Assembly: GCA_902564265.1 (NCBI GenBank)
Contig: CACFAI010000004.1
Coordinates: 27,501 to 91,500 of the forward strand
Direction: 5' to 3'
DNA from: an uncultured Pelagibacteraceae bacterium
GTDB lineage: Bacteria > Pseudomonadota > Alphaproteobacteria > Pelagibacterales > Pelagibacteraceae
DNA: 64,000 nucleotides
Part shown: positions 34,922 to 45,362 of the stretch, piece after piece
How positions within the stretch are numbered: position 1 is the first letter of the stretch
How the letters are laid out: the number at the start of each line of letters is the position of its first letter
Made by a program: the position numbers and the translations under genes
Notes under the pieces: model-generated
The model's database searches: none
The model's input: only the letters and a program-made list of their open reading frames with translations
What the model was told of the DNA's origin: nothing

Positions 34922-36572
34922 TAATAAAAAAAGATTATACATAATCGAAAATGAAAATAGTTTTAAATTTTCTGAAAAAAAAAGGGTAGTTTCCTTTAAT
35001 AGAGTTGCATTTTTATTTTTTTTCATTCTTTTCATGTTTTTACTTTATTCAACTAAGATTGTATATTTAGGGTCTAGCAGTCCAAAGCAAAAATTTCAAA
35101 CTACTAACAAAATTAATAACCATCGTGCTGATATTATTGATACCGATGGAAGGTTTATCGCTAAATCAGTAACTACTTATAATGTTGGAATTAAACCAAA
35201 TTTAATTAATGATAAAAAAAAATTTTTGTTGAAATTAAAATATTCATTTCCTGAATTAGACTTTAAAAAAGTAGAAAGTAATATTGATAAGAAAAAGTTT
35301 TTTTATTTAAAAAAAAAACTTACACCTCAAAAATCAGAAGAAATAAAATTATTAGGTGAAAAGTCTATAATTCTTGAACCAAAAATTACAAGAATTTATC
35401 CTGATAACAATTTATTTTCACATACAGTGGGTCAGATAGACGATGAAAATTTTGGAGTGTCAGGTATTGAGAAGAGCTTTGATAATTACCTCAAAACAAA
35501 CACAGAACCTCTTACTATGACTTTAGATAAAGAAATTCAATTTTTAATCAGACAAGAACTACTTAATTCTGAAGAAATTTTCAAAAATGTTGGAAGTGCA
35601 AGTATCTTAATGAATATTAATAGTGGGGAGATACTATCATTAGTATCTTTACCTGACTTTGACATAAATAAACGTAAAAATATTTTTGATAAAAAGTACA
35701 TAAACAGGGTAACTAAAGGAGTTTATGAATTTGGATCTGTTTTTAAGACATTTACAATTGCAGCAGGATTTGATGAAAAATTAATTGAACCTGAGGACAT
35801 GTTCAATAATCTTGAAAAAAAAATTAAATGTGGTGGCAGAACAATTTCAGAGTATGATGAAAGTTTATCACAAAATTTGTCTGTTGAGGAAATTTTGATT
35901 AAATCTGGAAATATAGGATCGGTCAAAATAGGTCAAAAGATAGGTGTTGATAAGATTAAAAATTTTTTAAATCGTATTGGCATACTCGGCGATATTAAAT
36001 TTGATATTACAGAAATTGGAACGCCGATCCCTTTTAATTGGGGAAAGTGTAAACTTTTTACTGTTTCTTTTGGTCATGGTATTACAACGACACTTCTGCA
36101 GCTTGCTAAAGGTTATGCAATAGTATCAAACGGTGGCTACGATATAACACCGACTTTAGTTAAAGGTAAGAATATAAATTATGAAAAAAAAAGAAGAGTA
36201 CTAAGTAATGATGTAAGTTTGAAAATAAATCAAATTTTGAGAAGAGTCGTTACAGATGGAACTGCAAGCTTAGCTGATGTGAAAGGATATGATGTTGGAG
36301 GAAAAACTGGTACTGCACGAATGGTGGAAAACGGAGAGTATACTAAAAAAAAAATAAATACCTTTGTATCAATTTTTCCAACAAATGAGCCAAAATATGT
36401 TTTAATTGTCATGTTGGAAGACACTAAACTATCCAAAGACTATGTTTATAAGTATCGAAACAAACCAGGTTCATTTGTTGGTACACCCTTTAATACTGCC
36501 GGATGGACTTCAGTAGAAGTGGCTGCAAAAATAATAGAAAAAATAGGACCTATTTTAGCCACAAAATACTAA
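34914..36572 (+). CDS. ftsI: FtsI (PBP3), septal peptidoglycan transpeptidase
   Basis: A 552-residue class B penicillin-binding protein with one N-terminal membrane helix (about residues 28-45) and a periplasmic transpeptidase domain. The active-site motifs are Ser275-x-x-Lys278 (SVFK), Ser331-Gly332-Asn333 (SGN) and Lys464-Thr-Gly466 (KTG). ADIIDTDGRFIAKSV is the pedestal start. FtsI cross-links septal peptidoglycan made by FtsW. Length is near the usual 550-590. Confidence 0.93.
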   Translation: MNDNKKRLYIIENENSFKFSEKKRVVSFNRVAFLFFFILFMFLLYSTKIVYLGSSSPKQKFQTTNKINNHRADIIDTDGRFIAKSVTTYNVGIKPNLINDKKKFLLKLKYSFPELDFKKVESNIDKKKFFYLKKKLTPQKSEEIKLLGEKSIILEPKITRIYPDNNLFSHTVGQIDDENFGVSGIEKSFDNYLKTNTEPLTMTLDKEIQFLIRQELLNSEEIFKNVGSASILMNINSGEILSLVSLPDFDINKRKNIFDKKYINRVTKGVYEFGSVFKTFTIAAGFDEKLIEPEDMFNNLEKKIKCGGRTISEYDESLSQNLSVEEILIKSGNIGSVKIGQKIGVDKIKNFLNRIGILGDIKFDITEIGTPIPFNWGKCKLFTVSFGHGITTTLLQLAKGYAIVSNGGYDITPTLVKGKNINYEKKRRVLSNDVSLKINQILRRVVTDGTASLADVKGYDVGGKTGTARMVENGEYTKKKINTFVSIFPTNEPKYVLIVMLEDTKLSKDYVYKYRNKPGSFVGTPFNTAGWTSVEVAAKIIEKIGPILATKY

Positions 36573-36586
36573 GAATTTAAAAAAAG

Positions 36587-39415
36587 ATGTTATTGGGTAA
36601 ATTAATTAAAAATATAAAGCCAGCCTATAAATCTATTAAATTTAATAATATTAGATTTAACAGCAAAGATTGTAAAACAAATGATATTTTTTTTTCTATT
36701 CAGGGAAATAAAATAAATGGAAATAGTTATATTGAAGAAGCTATAAGAAATGGCTCAAAAATTATTGTTTCAAACTTAAATTTTGAGGGATTTAATAAAG
36801 AGAAAATTTTATTTATAAAAAGTAAAAATCCAAGAAAAACATTAGCAGAGGCCGCAAGTAATCTCTATACAAAAAAACCTAAAAATATTATCGCTATAAC
36901 TGGTACAAACGGCAAAACTTCAATAGCGAATTTTTTCTATCAAATATTGTCTCTCAGCAAAAAAAAAGCTGCCGCTGTTGGAACTTTGGGGGTTTTATCA
37001 AAAAAAATTAAGTTAAAGACAAATAATACAACAATAGACCCCCTTAAGATGCATTACATTCTTCAGAAATTAAAAAATTTTAAAATCGATAACGTAATTA
37101 TAGAGGCATCAAGTCATGGTTTAAGACAAAATAGATTGGATGGAATAGATTTTAAAACCGCATTGTTTACAAACTTGTCAAGAGATCATCTTGATTATCA
37201 TAAAACATTTAAAAATTATTTGAATTCTAAACTTATTCTTTTTAATAAATTATTACTTTATAAAGGAAATATAATTTTTGAAAATGGAATATCTCAAGAA
37301 AAAGAACTTAAAAAAATTTCAAAAAAAAAAAGGTTGAAAATCTTTAAAATAGGTAGTGAAAATTCCTTCATTAACTTAAAAAAAATACAAAAAATCAACG
37401 ATAAAAAAAGAATTAATTTTAGTCTTTTTAAGAAGGATTATACATTTAATTCCTATCTAATTGGAAGTATTCAGATAAAAAATTTACTTTTTGCGGTTTT
37501 GGCTGCATATTTATCAGGCATAAAGATTGATACCATTCTTAAGAATGTAAGTAAGATTAAACCTGTCAAAGGAAGATTAGAACAGATTGGTAAATTAAGG
37601 AATAAATCAAGAGTAATACTTGATTATGCACATACTCCAGATGCTTTAAAAACAGTCATATCAAACATAAAAGAAGATTACCCATTAAGTAAAATTTCAT
37701 TAGTATTTGGATGTGGAGGGGACAGAGATAAAACCAAGAGACCTTTAATGGGCGGTATTGCAAATAAGTATTGTGATAAAATATATTTAACAGACGATAA
37801 TCCAAGATTTGAAAACCCTAAAGCAATAAGAGATCAGATAAAGAGGAAAATTAAGAAAAAAAAATATGTCGAAATTTCTTCGCGGGCCGATGCTATTTCA
37901 AAAGCTGTTAACGAATTAAATTCAGGTGATGTTTTAATTGTTGCTGGGAAGGGACATGAAAATTATCAAGAATATAAAAATAAATCTTTTTTCTCAGACA
38001 AATTTGAGATTATTAAGGCTATTAGAAAAAAAAATAATTTGTTATCGAATTCACTAAAAACAAATATTTTAACAGAAACTTTCAACAAAAAAGTTTTAAA
38101 TAAAAAAATTCATATAAATTCGGTGTCTTTAAACTCTAAAGAAGTTAAAAAAAATTCAGTTTTTTTTGGAGTGAAAGGTCAAAAATTTGATGGAAACAAG
38201 TTTGGAATTGAGGCGATAAAAAATAATGCAATTATTGCAATTACAAATAAAAAATCTGAAAATTCTAGAAATATATTTAGTAAAAATCCTCTTGGGAAAC
38301 TAAATAAATTTAGCTCAGTTTATAGAAAGTCTTTAGACAGTAATTACATTGCAATAACAGGATCTGCTGGAAAGACATCGGTAAAAGACTTAACTGGATT
38401 TTGTCTCAATAAATTAGACAAAACATATTACTCAAAAAATTCATTTAATAATAAATATGGTGTGCCTTTAAGTATAATAAATTCACCTCAATCAACAAAG
38501 TTTTCAGTTTTAGAGGTAGGAATGGATAAAAAAGGAGAAATAGACAGTTTAACAAAGTTAATAAGACCCAATCTTGGTTTAATTACAAATATCTCATACG
38601 CTCATATTAAGAATTTTAAGAAATTAGATGAGATTGCAAAAGCTAAGGGTGAAATAATAAACAATATTTTTCCCTCAGGCACAATGATTCTAAATAGAGA
38701 CGATAAATACTGTAATTATTTTATTTCAAAGACAAAAATGAGAAATTTAAATATTATTACTTTTAGCAAAAAAAATAAATCAGCCGACATTACCTACCTT
38801 GATAAAAGAAAAAAAAATAAAAATGAATTTCTATGTAAATTTTTGATAAATAATAAAATTAAATTTTTTATAATTCCCAATTATTTAATAGATTTCAAAG
38901 AAAATATTTTATCTACACTAAGCATTATAACTAATTATTTTAATATAGATGCATTGCCTGAAAATTTATTTTTAAATTTCAAAATTTCGCAAAGTAGAGG
39001 TTCTGTAATTAAATATAAAAAAGGAAAAAAAAATTTAACTATTATTGATGAAAGTTATAATTCAAATCCACTTTCGTTTAAATTTGCATTAGAAAGATTT
39101 GATAAAAGTTATAAATATAGTAAAAAAAAATTTATCTTAATTGGAAATATGCTTGAATTAGGAAAATTTTCAAAAAAACTTCATATTAAAATTGCGAAAT
39201 ATATTAATAAATCTAAGATAAATAAAACTTTTGTTTATGGCAACTATACAAAACATACATTTAACAAATTAAAACCACAAATGAGAGGCAAAATATTGAA
39301 CAATAAATTAGAGATTTTGAATTTGATAAAAAAACAATTACCTAATAACAGTTTTTTAATGATAAAAGGATCTAACTCAACTGGATTAAATAAGATTATT
39401 AAAAATTTAAAATAA
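36587..39415 (+). CDS. murE-murF: MurE-MurF fusion: UDP-MurNAc-tripeptide and pentapeptide ligase
   Basis: A 942-residue fusion in one open frame. Residues 1 to about 483 are MurE, with ATP loop GTNGKT from Gly106, and DNPR at residues 404-407, the motif that selects meso-diaminopimelate. Residues about 490-942 are MurF, with ATP loop GSAGKTS (592-598) and SFNNKYGVPLS. MurE adds meso-Dap and MurF then adds D-Ala-D-Ala, so the two consecutive steps sit on one chain. There is no stop or frameshift between the halves. The stop shares one base with mraY (TAATG). Confidence 0.93.
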   Translation: MLLGKLIKNIKPAYKSIKFNNIRFNSKDCKTNDIFFSIQGNKINGNSYIEEAIRNGSKIIVSNLNFEGFNKEKILFIKSKNPRKTLAEAASNLYTKKPKNIIAITGTNGKTSIANFFYQILSLSKKKAAAVGTLGVLSKKIKLKTNNTTIDPLKMHYILQKLKNFKIDNVIIEASSHGLRQNRLDGIDFKTALFTNLSRDHLDYHKTFKNYLNSKLILFNKLLLYKGNIIFENGISQEKELKKISKKKRLKIFKIGSENSFINLKKIQKINDKKRINFSLFKKDYTFNSYLIGSIQIKNLLFAVLAAYLSGIKIDTILKNVSKIKPVKGRLEQIGKLRNKSRVILDYAHTPDALKTVISNIKEDYPLSKISLVFGCGGDRDKTKRPLMGGIANKYCDKIYLTDDNPRFENPKAIRDQIKRKIKKKKYVEISSRADAISKAVNELNSGDVLIVAGKGHENYQEYKNKSFFSDKFEIIKAIRKKNNLLSNSLKTNILTETFNKKVLNKKIHINSVSLNSKEVKKNSVFFGVKGQKFDGNKFGIEAIKNNAIIAITNKKSENSRNIFSKNPLGKLNKFSSVYRKSLDSNYIAITGSAGKTSVKDLTGFCLNKLDKTYYSKNSFNNKYGVPLSIINSPQSTKFSVLEVGMDKKGEIDSLTKLIRPNLGLITNISYAHIKNFKKLDEIAKAKGEIINNIFPSGTMILNRDDKYCNYFISKTKMRNLNIITFSKKNKSADITYLDKRKKNKNEFLCKFLINNKIKFFIIPNYLIDFKENILSTLSIITNYFNIDALPENLFLNFKISQSRGSVIKYKKGKKNLTIIDESYNSNPLSFKFALERFDKSYKYSKKKFILIGNMLELGKFSKKLHIKIAKYINKSKINKTFVYGNYTKHTFNKLKPQMRGKILNNKLEILNLIKKQLPNNSFLMIKGSNSTGLNKIIKNLK

Positions 39416-40500
39416 TGCTCTATAATATACTCACAAGCTATTCGGATACATATACATTCCTAAATTTTTTTAATTTTTTAACTGTGAGAACAGGACTAGC
39501 CGTGATTACTGCAATGATCATAGTTTTTCTAATTGGAGACAAGTTTATAAAATTTTTTTCTTTAAAACAAATTACAAATCCCATTCGCTCTGACGGGCCT
39601 GAAGATCATTTAATCAAAAAAATTGGAACACCTACTATGGGTGGAGTTTTAATATTAATAGGTTTATTTACTGGTGTTTTTTTGTGGGCAGATTTATTAA
39701 ATCCATATAATTGGTTATTGATATTCATCACTTTATCCTTTGGAATTTTAGGAGCATTCGATGATTACAAAAAGATTAGAAATAATAACTCAAGTGGAAT
39801 TTCTTCAAAATTAAAAATATTGATTCAAATTTTTCTTTGTCTAATTTCATTAATTATTTTTTATAAATTTATAGACTCTGACATTAAAACTAATTTGTAT
39901 TTTCCATTTTTTAAAAATTTAGTAATTAACTTAGGATGGTTTTTTATACCTTTTTATTTGTTTGTAATTGTTGGATCCTCTAATGCAGTAAATCTAACAG
40001 ATGGTTTGGATGGATTAGCCACCGTTCCCGTTATACTTGTTGCGGGCTGTTTTGGTTTTATAAGTTATGTGTCAGGAAATGTTATTTTTGCAGACTATTT
40101 ATTAATTCCTTACATAGAGGGTGTTGGAGAAGTTGCGGTTTTTTGTGGAGCAATCATTGGAGCCTCAATTGGTTTTTTATGGTTTAATGCACCACCTGCT
40201 AAAATATTTATGGGGGATACAGGTTCATTGGCTTTAGGAGGGTCTTTAGGTGCGGTTGGAATAACAACAAAACATGAGATAGTGTTAGCTATTACCGGTG
40301 GACTATTTGTATTAGAGGCAATTTCAGTGATTGTACAAGTTGTTTCATTCAAACTAACAGGTAAAAGAATTTTTATGATGGCACCAATTCATCATCACTT
40401 TGAAAAAAAAGGTTGGGCTGAGTCTACAATAGTCATAAGATTTTGGATTATATCTCTTATTTTGGCGATGATTGGTCTAGCCACTTTAAAACTTAGATGA
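39415..40500 (+). CDS. mraY: MraY, phospho-MurNAc-pentapeptide transferase
   Basis: A 361-residue polytopic membrane enzyme that transfers phospho-MurNAc-pentapeptide to undecaprenyl phosphate (lipid I). Conserved blocks: TPTMGGVLIL, AFDDYKKI (acidic cytoplasmic motif), NAVNLTDGLDGLA, FMGDTGSLALGG and PIHHHFE. All catalytic Asp and His positions known in the family are visible. It overlaps murEF by one base and murD by four. Confidence 0.95.
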   Translation: MLYNILTSYSDTYTFLNFFNFLTVRTGLAVITAMIIVFLIGDKFIKFFSLKQITNPIRSDGPEDHLIKKIGTPTMGGVLILIGLFTGVFLWADLLNPYNWLLIFITLSFGILGAFDDYKKIRNNNSSGISSKLKILIQIFLCLISLIIFYKFIDSDIKTNLYFPFFKNLVINLGWFFIPFYLFVIVGSSNAVNLTDGLDGLATVPVILVAGCFGFISYVSGNVIFADYLLIPYIEGVGEVAVFCGAIIGASIGFLWFNAPPAKIFMGDTGSLALGGSLGAVGITTKHEIVLAITGGLFVLEAISVIVQVVSFKLTGKRIFMMAPIHHHFEKKGWAESTIVIRFWIISLILAMIGLATLKLR

Positions 40501-41804
40501 AATCTACAAAGATATTCTTTCAGAATAAAAAAATTTTAATTTATGGATATGGTAAAACTGGCAAATCGGCCTTTAACTTTTTGAAAAAAAAAAATGATTT
40601 AAAAGTGTTTGATGATAATTTACCTTTGACAAGTCTTCCTTATAACAAAAAGTTTACCATAGGAAGTGATAGGGTAAGCAACTTTGATTATGTTTTATTA
40701 AGTCCTGGGATAAATTATAGAAATTGTTTATTATCAAATGAAATTATAAAAAATAAAGAAAAAATCATATCCGATTTGGATGTATTTTATAAAAGTTTTC
40801 CAGAAAATTTTTTTATCACAATTACAGGAACAAATGGAAAATCAACAACTTGCAAACTTTTATATCAAGTTCTTAAATCTCAAGGAATTCATACAAAATT
40901 GGTGGGCAATATTGGAAAATCGATTTTATCAAAATATCATTTTTCTAAAAAAACATTATTTGTAGTTGAGACTTCTTCTTATCAAATCGAATATAGCAAA
41001 TATTATAAAACAAATTTAGCAGCGATTTTAAATGTTTCGATAGATCATCTAGAAAGACATGGTAATTTCAAAAATTACGTCAGAAGTAAAATCAAGCTTA
41101 TTTTAATGCAAAATAAAAGTTCTAGTGCTTTTATTGAAAAAAAAAATAAAATTATTGATAAAATCTTAAACAAAAAAAAAATAAATTCAAAAGTTTTAAA
41201 AGTTGATGAGAAAATTTATTTAAAATTTCAAAGATTAATTAAAAATAATTATCTTAATAATAGTGTTAATCAAAAAAATCTTATCTTTATTTTTAATATT
41301 TGCAATTTTTTAAAAATTAATTTGATAAAGATTATACCTACATTAAATAAATTTAAGGCTTTAAGATTTAGAAATGAAATTGTGCTTAATAATAAAAATA
41401 TCAAAATAATAAATGACTCAAAATCAACCTCGTTTTCTTCCACACAAGAATTAATAGACATTAAAAGGAAAACTTTCTGGATTTTAGGAGGATTACCAAA
41501 AAAAGGAGATAAATTTACGTTAAGTAAAAAAGATTGCTTTAATTTAAGAGCCTATATATTTGGAAAAAATGCTGATTTTTTTGCAAAAAGACTTAAAGAT
41601 AAAGTCTATTATCAAAAGTTTAATAATATGACTTCTGCAATAAAGAAAATTAAAATTGACTTAAAAAAAGTACATAAGTCAAAAGAAAAAATTATTCTTT
41701 TTAGTCCTGCTTCAGCTTCTTTCGATAATTTCAAAAATTTTGAGGATAGAGGAAGATATTTTAATTCTCAATTAAGAAAAATCCGTATTAATGGGAAAAA
41801 TTAA
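40497..41804 (+). CDS. murD: MurD, UDP-MurNAc-L-Ala:D-Glu ligase
   Basis: A 435-residue Mur ligase with N-terminal UDP-MurNAc-binding domain (ILIYGYGKTGKSAFNFL), ATP loop ITGTNGKSTT and VETSSYQIE, plus NVSIDHLERHG and the C-terminal NDSKSTS and FSPASASFDNF segments. It adds D-glutamate in the second stage of peptide stem assembly. It is in the usual dcw position between mraY and ftsW. Confidence 0.93.
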   Translation: MKSTKIFFQNKKILIYGYGKTGKSAFNFLKKKNDLKVFDDNLPLTSLPYNKKFTIGSDRVSNFDYVLLSPGINYRNCLLSNEIIKNKEKIISDLDVFYKSFPENFFITITGTNGKSTTCKLLYQVLKSQGIHTKLVGNIGKSILSKYHFSKKTLFVVETSSYQIEYSKYYKTNLAAILNVSIDHLERHGNFKNYVRSKIKLILMQNKSSSAFIEKKNKIIDKILNKKKINSKVLKVDEKIYLKFQRLIKNNYLNNSVNQKNLIFIFNICNFLKINLIKIIPTLNKFKALRFRNEIVLNNKNIKIINDSKSTSFSSTQELIDIKRKTFWILGGLPKKGDKFTLSKKDCFNLRAYIFGKNADFFAKRLKDKVYYQKFNNMTSAIKKIKIDLKKVHKSKEKIILFSPASASFDNFKNFEDRGRYFNSQLRKIRINGKN

Positions 41805-41807
41805 GAA

Positions 41808-42914
41808 ATGAATTTTTCATTGTACAATTGGTGGAAAAATATTGATAAATTTCTATTTTTTTTAATTATCCTGTTAATTTCTTTAGGTATTTTTTTCTCT
41901 CTTGTTTCAACTTCTTTAATTGCCTCTACGAAACTTGAAACAACAAGTTATTATTTTTTTTTTAAGCAATTTATTTATACTTTATTAGGAATTTTCACAA
42001 TTTTCTTTTTTTCCTTACTCGAAGAAAAAACCTTTTATAAACTTTCATTAATTTCTTTTATGATAATATTTTGTACCTTAATTTTAGTACCAATTATTGG
42101 TGTGGAGATTAAAGGCTCCAGAAGATGGATAGATATATTCTTTTTTCCAAGGTTTCAACCAATCGAAATCCTTAAACCATTTTTGATAATTATATTATCG
42201 ATGATATTAACATCTGAAAAATATTCTAATAAGTATGTAAGATATCTTTTTAGTTTGATTGCAATCATCCCAATTATTCTTTTGCTTTTTTTTCAGCCAG
42301 ATATTGGTCAAACATTACTGGTAGTATCTGTATGGTTAAGTCTCATATTTGTTTCAGGTATTAATCTTATTTTTTTGACACTTTTTATTTTAATTGGTTT
42401 ATTTATTCTGTTTCTGATGATTAATTTTATCCCAAAATTGAGTTATATAAAATTTAGGATTGAATCGTTTTTTGATGTAACCTCGAAAGGAAATTATCAG
42501 TCTGAGAGAGCATCAGAAGCAATTATGAATGGGGGTTTTTTCGGAAAAGGTATTGGAGAAGGCACCTTGAATGTTAGAGTCCCGGAGGCTCACACAGATT
42601 ACGTTATTGCCGTAATAGCTGAGGAATTTGGAATAGTTTCAATTATGGGAATTATTTTTATATTCCTATGTATTGTCTTTAGAGTTTTTAAAAAAGTATC
42701 ATCTATAGAAGATGAACGTTTCAAATTAATACTTGTAGGCTCTGTAATGTTAATTCTTTTTCAAGTTTTAGTTCATATTGGAGTAAATATAAGATTTTTA
42801 CCTACAACTGGAATGACTTTGCCATTTCTTAGTTATGGAGGTTCCTCTATAATTGGTTCCTCAATATTGATAGGAATAATTTTTAATTTAACAAAGAGAA
42901 AAATAAATAAATGA
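41808..42914 (+). CDS. ftsW: FtsW, septal peptidoglycan glycosyltransferase (SEDS family)
   Basis: A 368-residue polytopic protein of the FtsW/RodA family with about ten membrane helices. Family marks are GSRRWIDI with PIEILKP, the QPDIGQTLLV loop, and the C-terminal LPFLSYGGSS. It polymerises lipid II at the septum with FtsI. Dcw location identifies FtsW and not RodA. The stop overlaps murG by four bases. Confidence 0.92.
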   Translation: MNFSLYNWWKNIDKFLFFLIILLISLGIFFSLVSTSLIASTKLETTSYYFFFKQFIYTLLGIFTIFFFSLLEEKTFYKLSLISFMIIFCTLILVPIIGVEIKGSRRWIDIFFFPRFQPIEILKPFLIIILSMILTSEKYSNKYVRYLFSLIAIIPIILLLFFQPDIGQTLLVVSVWLSLIFVSGINLIFLTLFILIGLFILFLMINFIPKLSYIKFRIESFFDVTSKGNYQSERASEAIMNGGFFGKGIGEGTLNVRVPEAHTDYVIAVIAEEFGIVSIMGIIFIFLCIVFRVFKKVSSIEDERFKLILVGSVMLILFQVLVHIGVNIRFLPTTGMTLPFLSYGGSSIIGSSILIGIIFNLTKRKINK

Positions 42915-43975
42915 GTTCTATGATAATAAGCACTGGCGGAACAGGAGGGCACGTTATACCAGCAAAGGTATTTTATGATTATTTTAAGGAAAAATTTAAT
43001 GTTAAGATCATTTCAGATAAAAGGGGTCTAAATTTTATTGAAAAAGAAAATTACAATGTAAATGAAATTCATATCCCACAATTTAAAAAAAATTTAGGTT
43101 TTCTTGTATTTCCCCTTTTTTTTATTGCTTCATTTTTAAAATCTTTATTTTTCCTAAAGAAGGAAAATCCAAAATTTTTACTATCCACAGGTGGGTACAT
43201 GAGTATTCCACATTGCCTTGCAGCAAAAATTTTAAATATTAAAATATTCTTATTTGAACCAAATTTAGTAATTGGAAGATCTAACCTTTTATTATTAAGA
43301 TTCTGCAAAAAAATATTTGCGTATGAAACTAGTATAAAAAACTTACCCCCAAAATTTAAACATAAACTTAAAGTAATTAAACCCATAATAAGAAAAGAAT
43401 TCTTGAAACAAAAAAAAACTTTACCATCTAATAAAGAATTTAAAGTTTTAATAATCGGAGGAAGTCAAACAGCGAAAAAACTAGATACTATTTTTCTTAA
43501 AGATATTTTAAAAATCTCAAAGATTATAAACCTAACCATATACCACCAAACTAGCAAATCTAACCAAGAGTATCTAAAAAATTTTTATCAACAAAATAGC
43601 ATTACAAATAAAGTTTTTACTTTTGACAATAAATTAAGTGAAACGATGTCATTATGTGATTTTGCGATCACACGTGCAGGAGCATCTACTTTATCAGAGC
43701 TAGTCTCTTTAAAGATCCCATTTTTGGCAATTCCATTTCCATTTTCAAAAGATGATCATCAATATTTTAATGCAAAGTTTTACGTGGATAAAAGTTTTGG
43801 TTGGCTTACTAATGAACATGAAATTTTCGAAGATTATTTATATAAATTTTATATTGAAAATATTCATAACAAACAAACGTTAGTTAATAAGGTAGAAAAG
43901 ATGAGCAATTTTATTTTTGAAGAATCGTGGTTTGAAAATTTTAATATGATAGAACAAGCTTTTTATGAAAATTAG
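42911..43975 (+). CDS. murG: MurG, lipid II-forming GlcNAc transferase
   Basis: A 354-residue GT-B enzyme that adds GlcNAc to lipid I. The N-terminal STGGTGGHVIPA loop, the FLLSTGGYMSIPH block, VLIIGGSQTAKKL in the donor half and ITRAGASTLSEL with IPFPFSKDDHQ are all present. It is peripheral at the inner membrane. It overlaps murC by 11 bases. Confidence 0.95.
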   Translation: MSSMIISTGGTGGHVIPAKVFYDYFKEKFNVKIISDKRGLNFIEKENYNVNEIHIPQFKKNLGFLVFPLFFIASFLKSLFFLKKENPKFLLSTGGYMSIPHCLAAKILNIKIFLFEPNLVIGRSNLLLLRFCKKIFAYETSIKNLPPKFKHKLKVIKPIIRKEFLKQKKTLPSNKEFKVLIIGGSQTAKKLDTIFLKDILKISKIINLTIYHQTSKSNQEYLKNFYQQNSITNKVFTFDNKLSETMSLCDFAITRAGASTLSELVSLKIPFLAIPFPFSKDDHQYFNAKFYVDKSFGWLTNEHEIFEDYLYKFYIENIHNKQTLVNKVEKMSNFIFEESWFENFNMIEQAFYEN

Positions 43976-45362
43976 TCTAGGAAAAAAAGAGATAATTCAT
44001 TTCATTGGTATAGGTGGGATTGGCATGAGTGGACTGGCATTAATAATGAAACAACTTGGTTTTAAAATTCAAGGAAGTGATATTTCAACAAATAAAAATA
44101 TAGAAAGATTAAAAAAAAGTAAGATTAAAATTTTTACAAATCATAAAATTTCTAATCTAAACAAAGCTAATATTGTGGTGACATCCTCAGCAATTAAAAA
44201 TAATAATATTGAGTTAAACTCAGCTAAAAAAAAAGATTTACCTATTTACAAAAGAGGGGACATGCTCGCACACATGACCTCCTTAAAAAAAAATATTGTT
44301 GTTGCAGGTTCACATGGAAAAACTACCACAACATCGTTGATTGCAAGTGTTTTTTCAAAAGCAAAATTAGATCCAACAATAATTAATGGGGGTGTGATAA
44401 ATTCAATTAACAATTCAGCTAAACTAGGTAAGAGCGAATGGTGTATACTCGAATCTGATGAGTCTGATGGTAGTTTCATTAAAGTTCCATTTACTTATTC
44501 TATAATTACTAACATCGATAGAGAGCATATGGATTTTTATAAATCTGAAGATAATTTAAAAAAGTATTTTGAAAAATTTATTTCAAACGTACCATCTTTT
44601 GGTAAAACATTTTTGTGTATTGATGATGTCAATAATAGAGATTTACTTAAAAAAAATCTTGTTAAAAACTATTTTACTTACGGTGTTAACAAAAGTTCTA
44701 ATTTTAGAATTACAAATATTAAGTACAAATTAAATAGATCAATTTTCGATCTAATTATAAAAATACCTAATAAAAAAAAGATTAATATTAATAATATAGA
44801 AATTCCTTTGATTGGATTTCATAATATAAGTAATGCGGCCGCAGCATTCGCATTAACTTCTCATATTGGAATATCAACAGGTCTAATAAAAAAAAGTCTC
44901 AAAGATTTTCAAGGGGTCGAAAGAAGGTTTAATAAAGTTTTTGAGTTCAGTGGTGTAACTTTTTTTGATGATTATGCTCATCATCCAACTGAAATTAAAG
45001 AAGTTTTAAATGGCGTGAAAAAAAGCTTTTCGAATAAAAAAGTTGTATCTATTTTTCAACCCCACAGAATTTCAAGACTAAATGATTTAAGTAAAGAGTT
45101 TAGTGAATCTTTTAAAAATTCGGATCAAGTTTTGCTATGTCCTGTTTTTAAAGCGGGGGAAAAAATTAAATTAAAATTCAATTATGAAAAATTTGCTAAG
45201 GATATATCGAAAAATTCAAAAGTATTAGTAGTCATGGTTTATCATAAAAAAGATCTTGTTAATTTTTTCAAAAATAATTTAAAAGGGGATGAAATTGTAA
45301 TTGGAATGGGCGCTGGATCTATATCTAGTTGGTTAAAGGAACTTAAAAATTATCTCAAATAA
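43965..45362 (+). CDS. murC: MurC, UDP-MurNAc:L-Ala ligase
   Basis: A 465-residue Mur ligase adding the first residue of the peptide stem. FIGIGGIGMSGLA is the N-terminal UDP-binding loop, SHGKTTTTSL the ATP loop, LESDESDGSF the carbamylated-lysine/metal region and YAHHPTEI the late MurC signature. It is coupled to murG (overlap) and shares one base with murB. Confidence 0.95.
   Translation: MKISLGKKEIIHFIGIGGIGMSGLALIMKQLGFKIQGSDISTNKNIERLKKSKIKIFTNHKISNLNKANIVVTSSAIKNNNIELNSAKKKDLPIYKRGDMLAHMTSLKKNIVVAGSHGKTTTTSLIASVFSKAKLDPTIINGGVINSINNSAKLGKSEWCILESDESDGSFIKVPFTYSIITNIDREHMDFYKSEDNLKKYFEKFISNVPSFGKTFLCIDDVNNRDLLKKNLVKNYFTYGVNKSSNFRITNIKYKLNRSIFDLIIKIPNKKKININNIEIPLIGFHNISNAAAAFALTSHIGISTGLIKKSLKDFQGVERRFNKVFEFSGVTFFDDYAHHPTEIKEVLNGVKKSFSNKKVVSIFQPHRISRLNDLSKEFSESFKNSDQVLLCPVFKAGEKIKLKFNYEKFAKDISKNSKVLVVMVYHKKDLVNFFKNNLKGDEIVIGMGAGSISSWLKELKNYLK

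Noticed and set aside
40110-40352. 80-codon minus-strand ORF inside mraY
   Set aside because: Antisense shadow of the catalytic region of MraY.
43069-43386. 105-codon minus-strand ORF inside murG
   Set aside because: Antisense to a conserved gene and lacking any motif.
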